Shown here piece by piece: positions 38,141 through 49,800 of a stretch of DNA of 64,000 bases. The notes beneath the pieces are model-generated. The model was given only the letters and a program-made list of their open reading frames with translations, ran no database searches and was not told where the DNA came from. Position numbers and translations under genes: made by a program. The stretch is taken from contig NZ_VNIP01000001.1 in the NCBI RefSeq assembly GCF_008370325.1, positions 536,085 to 600,084 of the forward strand, written 5' to 3'. Each line of letters starts with the position of its first letter. Positions within the stretch are counted from its first letter, which is position 1. Source of the DNA: Martinezella tropici (GTDB lineage Bacteria; Pseudomonadota; Alphaproteobacteria; Rhizobiales; Rhizobiaceae).

Positions 38141-38149
38141 TGCACTGCA
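38141..38149. promoter_or_regulatory. PhaR/AniA-type site upstream of acetoacetyl-CoA synthetase
   Basis: TGC-ACT-GCA matches the TGC-N3-GCA core that PhaR-type regulators of polyhydroxybutyrate genes recognise. It lies 38 bases before the acsA ATG. The identical nonamer occurs upstream of the phasin gene in this window. Confidence 0.5.
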
Positions 38150-38186
38150 GCATCGCTATATACAGTGAAAAGCGGGAGGGAGAAAT

Positions 38187-40139
<1,953 letters not shown>

Positions 40140-40491
40140 AGCAGTCCCTAAAACTGAGGGGCAAACGATGACCCTCGTTTGGTAACCCCGCGTTAAGAAA
40201 GCTTGGTCAAAAGTAAAGGCCAACTTGAGGCCGTTCGCATGAGCTGGAGCGGATTGGAGCCGCTCTTGGTTCCCGAGACATGAAGTTCACCGACTCGAGC
40301 TTGCTTTCGACAGCATCAACTTCAAAGGCAGCGCGGTTCGCTGCCTTTTTTTCGTTTCGCCTCGCACGAAAACGCGTCTGCTCTGTACATTGCCGCATTG
40401 AGCAAGTATGTGCAGGCGTGAAGAAGAGGTTCGCGACGTGCGAGCCACGATGATCGCCGTCTGATGGCGCGCGAAGAATTCCGAAAGACAG
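40140..40491 (+). ncRNA. Region with small-RNA or attenuator candidate upstream of the helicase
   Basis: This 352-base gap has no credible protein gene. It contains a 6-bp hairpin GAGCGG/CCGCTC (40247-40265) and then a very strong intrinsic terminator (40324-40352). A transcript beginning about 40170-40240 and ending there would be a 100-180-base RNA; alternatively the terminator is an attenuator in the long leader of the DEAD-box helicase. I cannot identify a convincing promoter, and no known sRNA family is recognised. Confidence 0.35.
40324..40352 (+). terminator. Intrinsic terminator
   Basis: A 10-bp perfect stem AAAGGCAGCG/CGCTGCCTTT with a 5-base loop followed by a T-run to 40352. It is about 190 bases after acsA and 140 before the helicase, too far from acsA to be an obvious end of that gene alone. 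Confidence 0.85.
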
Positions 40492-42420
40492 ATGATGACT
40501 GAATTCGAAGGCATCGCTCCTGCGATTGCCGAGGCTTTGTCGAAGCGTGGTTATGAAACGCTGACGCCGGTACAGAAGGCGATGCTCGATCCTGGCCTTG
40601 CCGGCAAGGATGCCCTTGTCTCGGCTCAGACCGGCTCGGGCAAGACGGTTGCCTTTGGCCTGGCGCTGGCGCCCGGCCTGCTCGATGGTGCCGAACGCTT
40701 CGGCCGCGCCGGCGCTCCCTTGGCGCTGGCGATCGCGCCGACCCGCGAACTGGCGCTGCAGGTCCAGCGCGAGCTGGAATGGCTCTACGGGCTGACAGGG
40801 GCGACGATCGCCTCCTGCGTCGGCGGCATGGACATGCGCACGGAACGGCGCACGCTCGAGCGCGGGGCCCACATCGTCGTCGGCACGCCCGGCCGTCTCT
40901 GCGATCATATCCGCCGCAACTCGCTCGATATTTCCGAACTCAAAGCCGTCGTGCTCGATGAGGCCGACGAAATGCTCGATCTCGGTTTCCGCGAGGATCT
41001 GGAGTTCATTCTGGAATCCGCGCCGTCTGATCGTCGCACCCTGATGTTTTCCGCCACCGTGCCGCGCTCGATCGCCAAGCTCGCCGAGAACTATCAGCGC
41101 GATGCCGTCCGCATCGCCACCGCTTCCGAGGCCAAGCAGCATGTCGATATCGATTATCGCGCGCTGACCGTCGTGCCGAGCGACAGGGAAAACGCCATCA
41201 TCAACGTGCTGCGCTACTATGAGGCGCGCAATGCCATCGTTTTCTGCTCGACGCGTGCTGCCGTCAATCATCTGACGGCTCGCTTCAACAATCGTGGCTT
41301 TTCGGTCGTTGCGCTCTCAGGCGAACTTAGCCAGAACGAGCGCACGCACGCCTTGCAAGCGATGCGCGACGGCCGCGCCCGCGTCTGCATCGCCACCGAC
41401 GTTGCCGCCCGCGGCATCGACCTGCCGGGTCTGGAGCTGGTCATTCACGCCGATCTGCCGACCAATCCGGACACGCTGCTGCATCGCAGCGGCCGCACCG
41501 GCCGCGCCGGCAACAAGGGCGTCAGCGCTCTCATCGTGCCGCTCAGCGCCCGCCGCCGGACCGAACGCCTGCTGGAAGCTGCCCGCATCCGCGCTACCTG
41601 GGCAAAGCCGCCGTCAGCCGATGAAGTGAGCTTGCGCGACGATGAAAGGCTTCTTGCCGATCCGGTCTTTGAAGCGCCGCTTGCCGAAGACGAGCAGTCG
41701 ATCGTTCGGCAGCTGTTGGAGCGCCACGGCGCCGAGCAGGTCGCCGCCGCATTCCTGCGGCAATACCGCGCCGGCCATTCCGCGCCCGAGGAATTGCAGG
41801 ACGTGCCGGCCGAAGGCGAGCGCCGAAAGCCCCGCCGCGACGATTTCCCGGTCACGCCTCGCGATGAGGGCTCGTCTGCTGGACGCAACGACTTCACCGA
41901 TGGTCTCTGGGTATCGCTCTCTGTCGGACGCAAGCAGAATGCCGAGCCGCGCTGGCTGATCCCCATGCTCTGCCGCAACGGCAATCTGACCAAGCGCGAC
42001 ATCGGTGCCATCAAGATGCAGCCCGAGGAAACCTTCGTCGAGCTTTCGCCTGATGGTGCCGAGCGCTTCCTGAGCGCCATCGGCCCCGATAAGACGCTCG
42101 AGCGCGGCATCCGCGTCAAGCAGCTCGCCGGCATGCCGGATTTCCAGCAGGCCAAGCGGGAAGGCGGCTTCGCAAAGAAGAAACCGTTCGCCGACAAGGG
42201 TTCCCGTTCGAACGACGCCCCCAAGCCGAAATGGAAGTCCGATCGGAAGCCGGAGCGGGCGCACGCGGGCGAGGGCAGCGTTTCCGAACGATCCGACAAG
42301 AAGCCCTGGGCGAAAAAGCCCGGCAAGCCGAACTTCGCCAAGAATGACGGCGGCCCTCCAAAGGGCGGCAAGCCGAATTCCAAGGCCGCGCGCAAGGCTG
42401 CGCGGGCTCAGGGGGAATAA
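40492..42420 (+). CDS. DEAD-box RNA helicase with DbpA-type RNA-binding domain
   Basis: A 642-residue ATP-dependent RNA helicase. Motifs in order: Q motif GYETLTPVQKAML, I AQTGSGKT, Ia PTRELALQV, TPGRL, II DEAD, III SAT, then RGIDLP and HRSGRTGRAG in the second RecA domain. Residues of about 465-545 (DGLWVSLSVGRKQNAEPRWL onward) look like the DbpA C-terminal RNA-binding domain that targets 23S rRNA, followed by a Lys-rich disordered tail. The role is probably ribosome assembly or RNA turnover in the cold. The long leader upstream with a terminator suggests RNA-level control. Confidence 0.9.
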   Translation: MMTEFEGIAPAIAEALSKRGYETLTPVQKAMLDPGLAGKDALVSAQTGSGKTVAFGLALAPGLLDGAERFGRAGAPLALAIAPTRELALQVQRELEWLYGLTGATIASCVGGMDMRTERRTLERGAHIVVGTPGRLCDHIRRNSLDISELKAVVLDEADEMLDLGFREDLEFILESAPSDRRTLMFSATVPRSIAKLAENYQRDAVRIATASEAKQHVDIDYRALTVVPSDRENAIINVLRYYEARNAIVFCSTRAAVNHLTARFNNRGFSVVALSGELSQNERTHALQAMRDGRARVCIATDVAARGIDLPGLELVIHADLPTNPDTLLHRSGRTGRAGNKGVSALIVPLSARRRTERLLEAARIRATWAKPPSADEVSLRDDERLLADPVFEAPLAEDEQSIVRQLLERHGAEQVAAAFLRQYRAGHSAPEELQDVPAEGERRKPRRDDFPVTPRDEGSSAGRNDFTDGLWVSLSVGRKQNAEPRWLIPMLCRNGNLTKRDIGAIKMQPEETFVELSPDGAERFLSAIGPDKTLERGIRVKQLAGMPDFQQAKREGGFAKKKPFADKGSRSNDAPKPKWKSDRKPERAHAGEGSVSERSDKKPWAKKPGKPNFAKNDGGPPKGGKPNSKAARKAARAQGE

Positions 42421-42436
42421 TTTCTGTCACCGAGTT

Positions 42437-42457
42437 CAAGGGGGCGGCGCCCCCTTG
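42437..42457. terminator. Bidirectional hairpin between helicase and methyltransferase genes
   Basis: A 9-bp perfect stem CAAGGGGGC/GCCCCCTTG with a 3-base loop, between two convergent genes. It could serve both strands, although neither has a long T-run. Confidence 0.6.
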
Positions 42458-42507
42458 TCGCTATCTCCGCATCTCCCGGCAAGAGGAGATCGGTACTCCG
42501 GGCACCG

Positions 42508-43530
42508 CTACTCGAAGAAGATCAGGCTTGCTGGCGATGGTGGTAGTGGTTTTACCCTCACATTATGAAAACCGGCACGCCTAGCCATCTCGGCCAGGTC
42601 CTTCTGCGTGTAAGCCTCGCCTCTTGGCGTACTCGCCAGCATCTCCCATGAGAAAGCGGCTGGGAAGGGCGGCGAGACGAGATCGTCGTTCGGCACGAAG
42701 TCCACCGCAACCACCTTGCCCTCGGCGGTCAGGCTGGCCCGGCACTTCCTAAGCAATCCGGCGCAGGTTTCCAGGTCGAAGTGATGCAGGAAGTTCGGCA
42801 GCAGGATAAGATCGTAGTCCGTGCCCCAGTCGACTTCGAATGCGCTGCCGGGAATGACCTTGTATCGTTCGGCGACGCCAAATTGCTGCGCATTATGTTT
42901 GGCCAATTCCAGAACGGAGCCCCAATCGACCGCAACGATCTCGGCCGAAGGAAAAGCCTTCGCCATCTCGATCCCGAAACGCCCGTGCCCTGCGGCGATA
43001 TCAAGTATCTTCCGTGGCTGCATGGGCAAGTTGGCCATTTCGGTGGCGAGGCTGATCGCGCTGCCGCCCGTGAACGAGCCCATGCCACGAGCAAATTTCA
43101 CCCACACCGGATTGTCCGGAGACATGTTTGCCAATCCAATGGACCCGCCGTTGCGGACATAGGAAGGCGGATCGTCCAGGATCTGCTTGAGGATTTCGGG
43201 CGCGGCCAGGAATTCGATGGCCGCGCCCATATAGGCTGGCGAATGCCGGTCGAGGAAGGCTCGGCTGGATGGGGTCGGAGCGTATTGATCGCCTGTTTTC
43301 GTGAGAAAGCCGTTCACAACGAGATAGTCGCATAGAATGCGCACGCCTCTTTCGGCTGCATTTGTTGCGGCCGCCAAGGATGCTGCATTGCTGCCGTCAC
43401 CAATCAAAGTGAAAAGATCGAGTTCTATGGCGGCTACGATGGCGGCCGTCTTTCGGCACGCAAACATCGCATCGACCACTAGATTGGGCGAAACTTCGCC
43501 CACGTCTGCTTCTACTGCCGTCGATGACAT
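42508..43530 (-). CDS. SAM-dependent O-methyltransferase-like protein
   Basis: A 340-residue methyltransferase of the plant/bacterial O-methyltransferase type. The N-terminal helical dimerisation region (to about 110) precedes a Rossmann domain with motif I ILDIAAGHGRFGIEMA (near 175) and the acidic VAVDWGSVLELAK, then DLILLPNFLHHFD. The fold is that of acetylserotonin or secondary-metabolite methyltransferases; the substrate is unknown. ATG 43530 follows AGGGGGA by 5 bases; the longer frame to 43623 lacks support. No biosynthetic partner lies nearby. Confidence 0.82.
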   Translation of the reverse strand: MSSTAVEADVGEVSPNLVVDAMFACRKTAAIVAAIELDLFTLIGDGSNAASLAAATNAAERGVRILCDYLVVNGFLTKTGDQYAPTPSSRAFLDRHSPAYMGAAIEFLAAPEILKQILDDPPSYVRNGGSIGLANMSPDNPVWVKFARGMGSFTGGSAISLATEMANLPMQPRKILDIAAGHGRFGIEMAKAFPSAEIVAVDWGSVLELAKHNAQQFGVAERYKVIPGSAFEVDWGTDYDLILLPNFLHHFDLETCAGLLRKCRASLTAEGKVVAVDFVPNDDLVSPPFPAAFSWEMLASTPRGEAYTQKDLAEMARRAGFHNVRVKPLPPSPASLIFFE

Positions 43531-43644
43531 TGGATCCCCCCTTATGTGCCCAATGACCGACCGGAATAGTCGGTCGCAACGATGAATTATCTCACAAAAG
43601 ACGACTGAGTTTAAGTTCGTCATCGCTAATACTGAGGCGATACA

Positions 43645-43935
43645 TCAGATATTCTCGGCTAGCGGCGCGGGCGAAGTCATCCATGCACCTACCAGCGTCA
43701 CTACCAGGCCGATGAACATCGCCATCTCAGCGGTTCGGAAAACAGCGCCTAGACCCAGTATGGTGACGGGCGGCAGTGCTGACCTGCGGGGGATATAAGC
43801 CGCCAGCCGCACTCGGGTCAGCGCGGCGCTTCCATTGTCGCTGTAGGACTTTGCAACAACTGCGACGTCGCGGGCAAATCGATCTGTGAGCGGGCTGCAG
43901 AAGCCGGGAAAATGTCTGCCTGGTGCAACACGCGG
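43645..43935 (-). pseudogene. Possible gene remnant, membrane-protein-like C-terminus
   Basis: An open frame of 96 codons with no ATG or TTG at its 5' end; the only start-like codon is a GTG at 43812, which gives 55 residues. The translation is protein-like, ending in a hydrophobic segment (ILGLGAVF, then MFIGLVVTLVGAWM) and a short tail. It may be the 3' remnant of a membrane-protein gene lost when the chr block arrived, or a chance open frame. I could not assign a family. Apart from this frame I see no other gene between 43531 and 44054. Confidence 0.25.
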
Positions 43936-43943
43936 TTATTCGG

Positions 43944-43966
43944 CTTGACATTTGGATCACGTCAAG
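43944..43966. promoter_or_regulatory. Palindromic operator at the chr promoter
   Basis: CTTGAC-N11-GTCAAG is a perfect 6+6 palindrome whose left arm is also a rhizobial -35 sequence (CTTGACA). It lies 89 bases before the chrB ATG and is a natural site for a chromate- or stress-responsive repressor. Confidence 0.5.
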
Positions 43967-44054
43967 CAGATGATTATTCATGGGGTTGCGATCACCCCAC
44001 GAGGCTACGGCTGAAGAATCGCGTCCTGAAACCCGAGCCAACGGAGGACGCGCT

Positions 44055-44867
44055 ATGCCGTCATTTCTGGAAATTACACCCGACAAGCTGAATCGTATTA
44101 TCGGCACGCCCAACCTGCCGACGATCATCGACGTCCGCAACGACGAGGACTTCGCTGCCGATCCCCGTCTCATTCCCGGCTCGATCCGTCGCGACTATCG
44201 AACGGTCACCGACTGGGCAAATGAACTGGCTGGGCCGGCCATCGTCCTCTGTCAGAAAGGACAGAAACTCGGTCACGGAGTTGCTGCCTATCTCCGGATC
44301 TTCGGAAAGGAAGCGGAGGTCCTCGAAGGCGGTTTCGAGGCATGGCGGAGCGCGGAAGGCGCGCTGATCCCCGAAGAGAAATTACCTCCTCGCGATGACA
44401 AAGGGCGGACCGTGTGGGTGACAAGGGCACGACCGAAGATCGATCGCATCGCTTGCCCATGGCTGATCCGGCGCTTCGTCGATCCGTCAGCGATCTTCCT
44501 GTTCGTTCCGGCGGTCGAAGTTCCAGCTGTCGCTGATCGCTTCAAGGCGGTACCCTTCGACATCGAGGATGTCTTCTGGAGCCATCGCGGCGAGTTGTGC
44601 ACCTTCGATGTCATGGTCGAAGAGTTCGGCCTCGGCACCGAGCCTCTTCTTCACCTTGCGACCATCGTTCGTGGCGCTGACACATCTCGGCCCGAATTGG
44701 CACCTGAAGCATCCGGACTGCTTGCAGCCTCGCTCGGGCTTTCGCGGATGTTCAACGACGACTTGGAGCAATTGGAAGCCGGCATGACATTGTATGACGC
44801 CTTCTACCGTTGGTGCCGCGACGCGACGGAAGAGACGCACAATTGGCCCAACCCGAGGAAGGTATGA
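44055..44867 (+). CDS. chrB: Rhodanese-ChrB fusion, chromate resistance protein
   Basis: A 270-residue protein with two parts. Residues 1-105 form a rhodanese-like domain (TIIDVRNDEDFAADPRLIPG and active-site loop LCQKGQKLGHG with the Cys). Residues about 120-270 form the ChrB C-terminal domain (RARPKIDRIACPWLIRRFVD). ChrB proteins are associated with ChrA and act in chromate sensing or resistance; the rhodanese part replaces the usual N-terminal region. GGAGG 8 bases before ATG 44055 decides the start. It overlaps chrA by ATGA. Confidence 0.85.
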   Translation: MPSFLEITPDKLNRIIGTPNLPTIIDVRNDEDFAADPRLIPGSIRRDYRTVTDWANELAGPAIVLCQKGQKLGHGVAAYLRIFGKEAEVLEGGFEAWRSAEGALIPEEKLPPRDDKGRTVWVTRARPKIDRIACPWLIRRFVDPSAIFLFVPAVEVPAVADRFKAVPFDIEDVFWSHRGELCTFDVMVEEFGLGTEPLLHLATIVRGADTSRPELAPEASGLLAASLGLSRMFNDDLEQLEAGMTLYDAFYRWCRDATEETHNWPNPRKV

Positions 44868-46276
44868 GAGACATGACCGACCTCATAAAGAACGCGGCCG
44901 CGCGACCAAGCGCGGCTGATCGGGACGTCGTCCCCCTTCATGAGGCTATCAAGGTCTGGACCCGCGTTGCCGCCCTAAGCTTCGGTGGGCCAGCCGGGCA
45001 GATCGCCGTCATGCACCGCATCGTCGTCGATGAAAAGAAATGGGTAGGGGAGCACAGGTTCCTTCATGCTCTGAACTACTGCATGTTGCTGCCGGGTCCG
45101 GAAGCGCATCAGCTTGCCATCTATCTCGGCTGGCTGCTGAACAGGACCCTGGGGGGCATGATCGCGGGCATTCTATTCGTTCTGCCAGGCTTCCTGGCGA
45201 TCCTCGCGCTCAGTTATGTCTACGTCTTGTTCGGGAACTTGACCTTTATCGAGGGAATGTTCTTCGGGCTCAAATGCGCCGTGCTGGCCGTGGTCATCCA
45301 GGCCGTCTTCCGCATCGGCAGCCGAGCCCTCAAGAACAAGGTTATGGTTGCATTGGCCGCCGTTGCTTTCGTGGCGATCTTCTTCCTGCACGTTCCGTTT
45401 CCGCTTATCATCGTTGGAGCCGGACTTATCGGCTACCTCGCCTCTCGCGGAGGGGTCGCTGCCTTCAAGATAGGTGGCGGACACAAGTCGGGCTCCGGGA
45501 CGATCCTGGAGGATAGGGACTCCGTTCTTGGCGAGGAGATCCCTTTACACGCTCGACCGAACCTCGCCTGGTCTCTGAAGACTTCAGGTGCGTTAGCGGC
45601 CGCCTGGCTCATTCCGGTTGCTGCTCTCCTAATTACGCTCGGTCCCGATAACGTCTTTTCCAAAATCGGGATATTCTTCAGCGAGATGGCAGTTGTGACC
45701 TTCGGGGGCGCCTATGCCGTGCTGGCATATGTCGCACAGGAGGCGGTGCAGCAGTTGGGCTGGCTGCGGCCGGGCGAGATGCTGGACGGTCTGGGAATGG
45801 CGGAAACGACCCCTGGACCGCTGATCATGGTAACGCAGTTCGTGGGGTTCCTGGCGGGCTATCGCAGTCCCGGCACCCTCAACCCTCTTGCGGCAGCAAC
45901 CTTTGCCGCCGTGCTGACAACATGGGTCACGTTCCTGCCGAGCTTCCTTTGGATTTTCGCAGGTGCGCCGTTCATCGAGAAGATGCGCGGGAATGTCGCG
46001 CTGACCGGTGCCATGTCAGCGATAACGGCGGCTGTGGTCGGCGTCATTCTCAATCTCGCGATTTGGTTCGGGCTCCATGTGCTGTTCGGTAAGACCACAA
46101 GCTTCACCTACGGTTCGTGGACGATGGATGTGCCCGTTCTGACCTCGCTTGCATTGCCCTCGCTGGCGCTGACCTTGCTTGCCGCCATCGCCATATTTCG
46201 CCTGAAGATGTCTGTGATATCGACCTTATTGGCATCTGCAGCTTTGGGCGTTGGCTGGACTGTCTTCGTTTCCTGA
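44864..46276 (+). CDS. chrA: Chromate efflux transporter ChrA
   Basis: A 470-residue inner-membrane transporter of the CHR family, two-domain (long) type, which exports chromate. The first half begins with WTRVAALSFGGPAGQIAVMH and the second half repeats the pattern with FFSEMAVVTFGGAYAVLAYV, the FGGP/FGGAY duplications of long-chain ChrA. MLPGPEAHQLA and TTPGPLIMVTQFVGF are the conserved PGP loops. About ten hydrophobic segments are present. It starts within the chrB stop; AGGAAGG precedes the ATG. Confidence 0.93.
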   Translation: MRDMTDLIKNAAARPSAADRDVVPLHEAIKVWTRVAALSFGGPAGQIAVMHRIVVDEKKWVGEHRFLHALNYCMLLPGPEAHQLAIYLGWLLNRTLGGMIAGILFVLPGFLAILALSYVYVLFGNLTFIEGMFFGLKCAVLAVVIQAVFRIGSRALKNKVMVALAAVAFVAIFFLHVPFPLIIVGAGLIGYLASRGGVAAFKIGGGHKSGSGTILEDRDSVLGEEIPLHARPNLAWSLKTSGALAAAWLIPVAALLITLGPDNVFSKIGIFFSEMAVVTFGGAYAVLAYVAQEAVQQLGWLRPGEMLDGLGMAETTPGPLIMVTQFVGFLAGYRSPGTLNPLAAATFAAVLTTWVTFLPSFLWIFAGAPFIEKMRGNVALTGAMSAITAAVVGVILNLAIWFGLHVLFGKTTSFTYGSWTMDVPVLTSLALPSLALTLLAAIAIFRLKMSVISTLLASAALGVGWTVFVS

Positions 46277-46402
46277 CGGAAGAGGCATTCGCCGCATCAG
46301 TGGCCCGGAGTGGAGATTCGTGTCCTCCCGGGCATTTGCAGGGATTTCGTGACTGAGGCAGAATGCCGCCTTCGACCAGGGAGCGAATGGAGCGGCGTAC
46401 GC

Positions 46403-46804
46403 ATGCTGATCGGCTCATGTCATTGCGGCAAGGCGGGTTGGAGGCTCGAAGGCGATCCGGGCTCGATCACGGCCTGCAATTGCACGCTCTGCCGGCGTTA
46501 CGGCGTGCTGTGGGCCTATGACTATGAAGGAGAGCGGGTCTCCGTCACGGGCCAGACTGCCTCCTATACCCGTGTCGGCAAGGACAAGCCTTCTCTCGAA
46601 ATATTGTTCTGCCCGTCCTGCGCCTGCGTCGTAAGCTGGCGCGGCCTGAGGCTGCAAAAGGATGGCCGCCGGCGCATGGCCGTCAACGTGCGGCTGGCGC
46701 CGCCGGATCTCGTCGCCGACCTGCCGATCGATCATTTCGATGGGCTCGAGACGTACGAAGATCTTCCTCCCGACGGGCGGTGCGTGCGCGATCTCTGGTT
46801 TTGA
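46403..46804 (+). CDS. GFA-family (glutathione-dependent formaldehyde-activating-like) protein
   Basis: A 133-residue zinc-type protein with the Cys pattern of the GFA family: SCHCGKAGW, CNCTLCRRYG and FCPSCACVVSW, six or more conserved Cys. The founding member binds glutathione and formaldehyde, but most relatives have unknown substrates. ATG 46403 places the first CxC motif at once. It lies 126 bases after chrA in the same direction and converges with the sensor kinase. Confidence 0.82.
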   Translation: MLIGSCHCGKAGWRLEGDPGSITACNCTLCRRYGVLWAYDYEGERVSVTGQTASYTRVGKDKPSLEILFCPSCACVVSWRGLRLQKDGRRRMAVNVRLAPPDLVADLPIDHFDGLETYEDLPPDGRCVRDLWF

Positions 46805-46822
46805 CGGCGAGCCGCGGTTTTC

Positions 46823-49800
46823 TCAGTTCGCCAGCACCCTCGGCGATGGGAAGGTGATCTCGACCAGCGTGCCCTCGTTCGGGGCCGAATTGATCGAGAA
46901 GGTCGCCCTGTTGGCGTCGACCATGGCCTTGGTCAGCGGCAGGCCGAGGCCGGTGCCGTCGCCGCGCTTGCGGGCATTGGTGGAGACCTGCCGGAACGGC
47001 TTCATGGCCTGCTCGAGCTCCGAGCGGGTCATGCCGACGCCGGTATCCCTGATCCGCATCACGACGCTGCCGTTGCCCTCATAGGCAGTCGACACGACGA
47101 TCTGGCCTCCGGACGGCGTGAAGCGGATGGCGTTGGAAAGGATGTTGAGCGCGATCTGCTTGATCGAGCGCAGGTCGGCAACGACATTCGGCACGGATTG
47201 CGACAGCGCCGTGCGGATGATGACGCGCTGGCTGTTGGCCTGCGGCTGCACCAGCGACACTGCCTCGGCGATCGCCTCGTTGAGGCCGACAGCGGCGAAA
47301 TCCAGGTCCATCTCGCCGGCCTCGATCTTCGAGATATCGAGGAGATCGTTGACGATGTCGAGCACATGGCGCCCGGAGCGGCCGATATCGGTCGCATATT
47401 CGACGTAGCGCGAATGGCCGATCGGCCCGAAACGCTCGCCAGCCATCATGTCGGAAAAGCCGATAATGGCGTTGAGCGGCGTACGGATTTCATGGCTGAC
47501 GCGAGCAAGGAAATCCGTCTTGTGCGCATTGGCGGTTTCAGCGGCGCGCTTGGCGTTGCGCAGTTCCTCTTCGGTACGCTTCCATTGCGTGATGTCGCGG
47601 ATGACGGCGCAGTAGCCGTTCGAGGAGTTGAGGCGCCCCATGGTCATGAACAGCGGCACGAAGCCGCCGGACGCCTCGCGGCCGATCACTTCGCGGCCGT
47701 CATTGAGCACGCTGGCGACACCATGGCCCGAAAGGCCGCTGAGATAATCGAGCACCGCCTTCTGGCTCTCATGGGCAAACAGCATGACGAAGGGTTTGCC
47801 GCGCGTTTCCTGGTCGTCGTAATTGAAGAGGGCGCTTGCCGACCGGTTCATCGAGCGGATCTCACCCTCCTGGCCGATGATGATCACGCCATCCGTTGCC
47901 GTCTCCAGCGTCGAGCGCAGCTCCTCGATCTCCACCTGCAGCTTCGCGACCTTCTCGACGATGCGCTCCTGGCGTGCCTCTTCGGGAACGGGCGGCGGCG
48001 GTGCCGGCGGCTCGCTTCTTTCCACCGGCATCAGCGCCAGCATCAATGCCGTGCCGTCTTCCCAGCGGATCGACTGCAGCCGCGCCGTAACCGGCACCAG
48101 CGCATCGTCGGCGCGCACGACCATTATCGTACCGGGCTGTTCGGTCTTGCCTTCCAGGTCGTTGCGCTGCAGCAGCGCATCCAGCCCGCCGATCTGTTCG
48201 AGATCGTCGAGGTTCTCATAGCCGGTCAGCCGCAGGAATTCCGGATTGCCGTGGATCAGGCGATCGCCGGCATGGATAAGGATCGCGAGTGGCAGCTGAT
48301 CGACGATCTCGGAAGACAGGCCAGTGCGCATCTTCACGCGCGGTGGAATGGCAGTGTTCAGGACGTCAATCGGATCGAAATCCTCTTCCGGCTCGGCGGA
48401 AGCGGCCGGATTTTCAGCCTGAGTGCTGTCGCCGGTTCCAAGGCTGTCGCCATCCGTGGTTTCGACCAGATTCTCGAGCGGTTTGGATGCTTCCTCCTCA
48501 GCGCCTGGAGCGGTTGTCTGCCCGTCTCGGTCGTGGTCGTTTCCCTCAGTCGGCTCCGCCATATCGGACAGGATCTCGTCGGCCGCATTCGGCTGCGGGG
48601 CGATATCGGCATCGTCTTCGCGCCGTTCGTCGCGCGATTGCTCTGCAGGCGGTTCAGTGCGCTTGCCAAAGGGCTCGAGCTGTCGCGCGATCTCCCGGAA
48701 GGCGGCCTGCTCGCTGAGCGAAAGGCCGGCTTGCGTCAAGGTCCGGCGTTCGTGCAGGCGAACCACCTTGTCCGATTCGCGCCGGTTCGGCGTCTCGGAA
48801 ATCCGCAAGGCGGGCGGCTCGCGGTGCTCGGCGGCAGCATCTTCCGCAGCATCCTGCGCTGGGCTCTCCACCTCTTCCATCGCCACCGGAGCCTCGGGCT
48901 CGAAAGCCGGTTGCTCCTCCGGAACCATCTCCGCTTCCGCTGACGGATCGGCGGCGGATGCTGCGTCCTGGCCATCCCGTTCGCCCAGGTCAATGCCGCG
49001 TTTCATCGGGTCGTCGATCACGTCTGCGATGCGCACGACACCGAAGCCCCGGAAACCGTCGAATTCGCGGCTGCGCGTATAGGTCGGCAGGGCTGCCAGA
49101 TCGACGGGCACCATCAGGCTTGTGCCTTCTACCGGCCAATAGATCGTCCGCCCCGACCATGTGTCGCGCCGCGCGAGCAATTCCGCAATCTTGCGGTCCG
49201 GGTCGAGATTGAAGCGCTGGGCGACATCTGCGAAGGCCGCGCCCGCAATCTGGGCCGCATGGGGACCGACCGCATCGGCGAATTCGCGGGAAACCTCGCT
49301 GAAACGGCCCGCCGCATCGATCTTCCACACGAAGCGTGTGGCACGTCCATTGCGCTGGAAGGCAAAGCCTTCGACAGGATGATTTTCGGCGGCCGAACTC
49401 TCCGATGAAGGCTGCTCAACACGCGCTTCCGCCGAAGCATCCTTGATCGGCTCTTCGTCGTTGGTTGCCGCTTGTTCCCGCGGCTCCCTTGCATGAAGGG
49501 CGGCTTCGTCATCCGCCTCGTTGGTGCCATTCGCCAGCACCGGCGCATGCGTGTCCTCGCCCGTGCTTTCCGGATGCGGCGCCGCTTCCTGCTGCTCGTC
49601 GGAGCGATATTCCGACGGCTCGTCCAGTTCCTCGATATCGGCCACGGCCTCGATGACATCGCCGAAGGGCACGTCCTCGGCTGGCTTTGCGGTCTCATCC
49701 GCCGCTGCCTCGAGCTCCTCACGCACTTCTTCCGTCTGCGGTTCAACCACGGCAGATGCGGTCGAGCCTGCTTTTTCGGTGCGGTCTTCCGCCGGATCGA

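Noticed and set aside
43727..44173. 148-codon minus-strand frame across the chr promoter and chrB start
   Set aside because: Arg/Ser-rich, covers the likely operator and the chrB 5' end in antisense; not protein-like.
44864..46276. ChrA as two fused or frameshifted genes
   Set aside because: The duplicated FGG motifs in one frame match the normal two-domain long ChrA.
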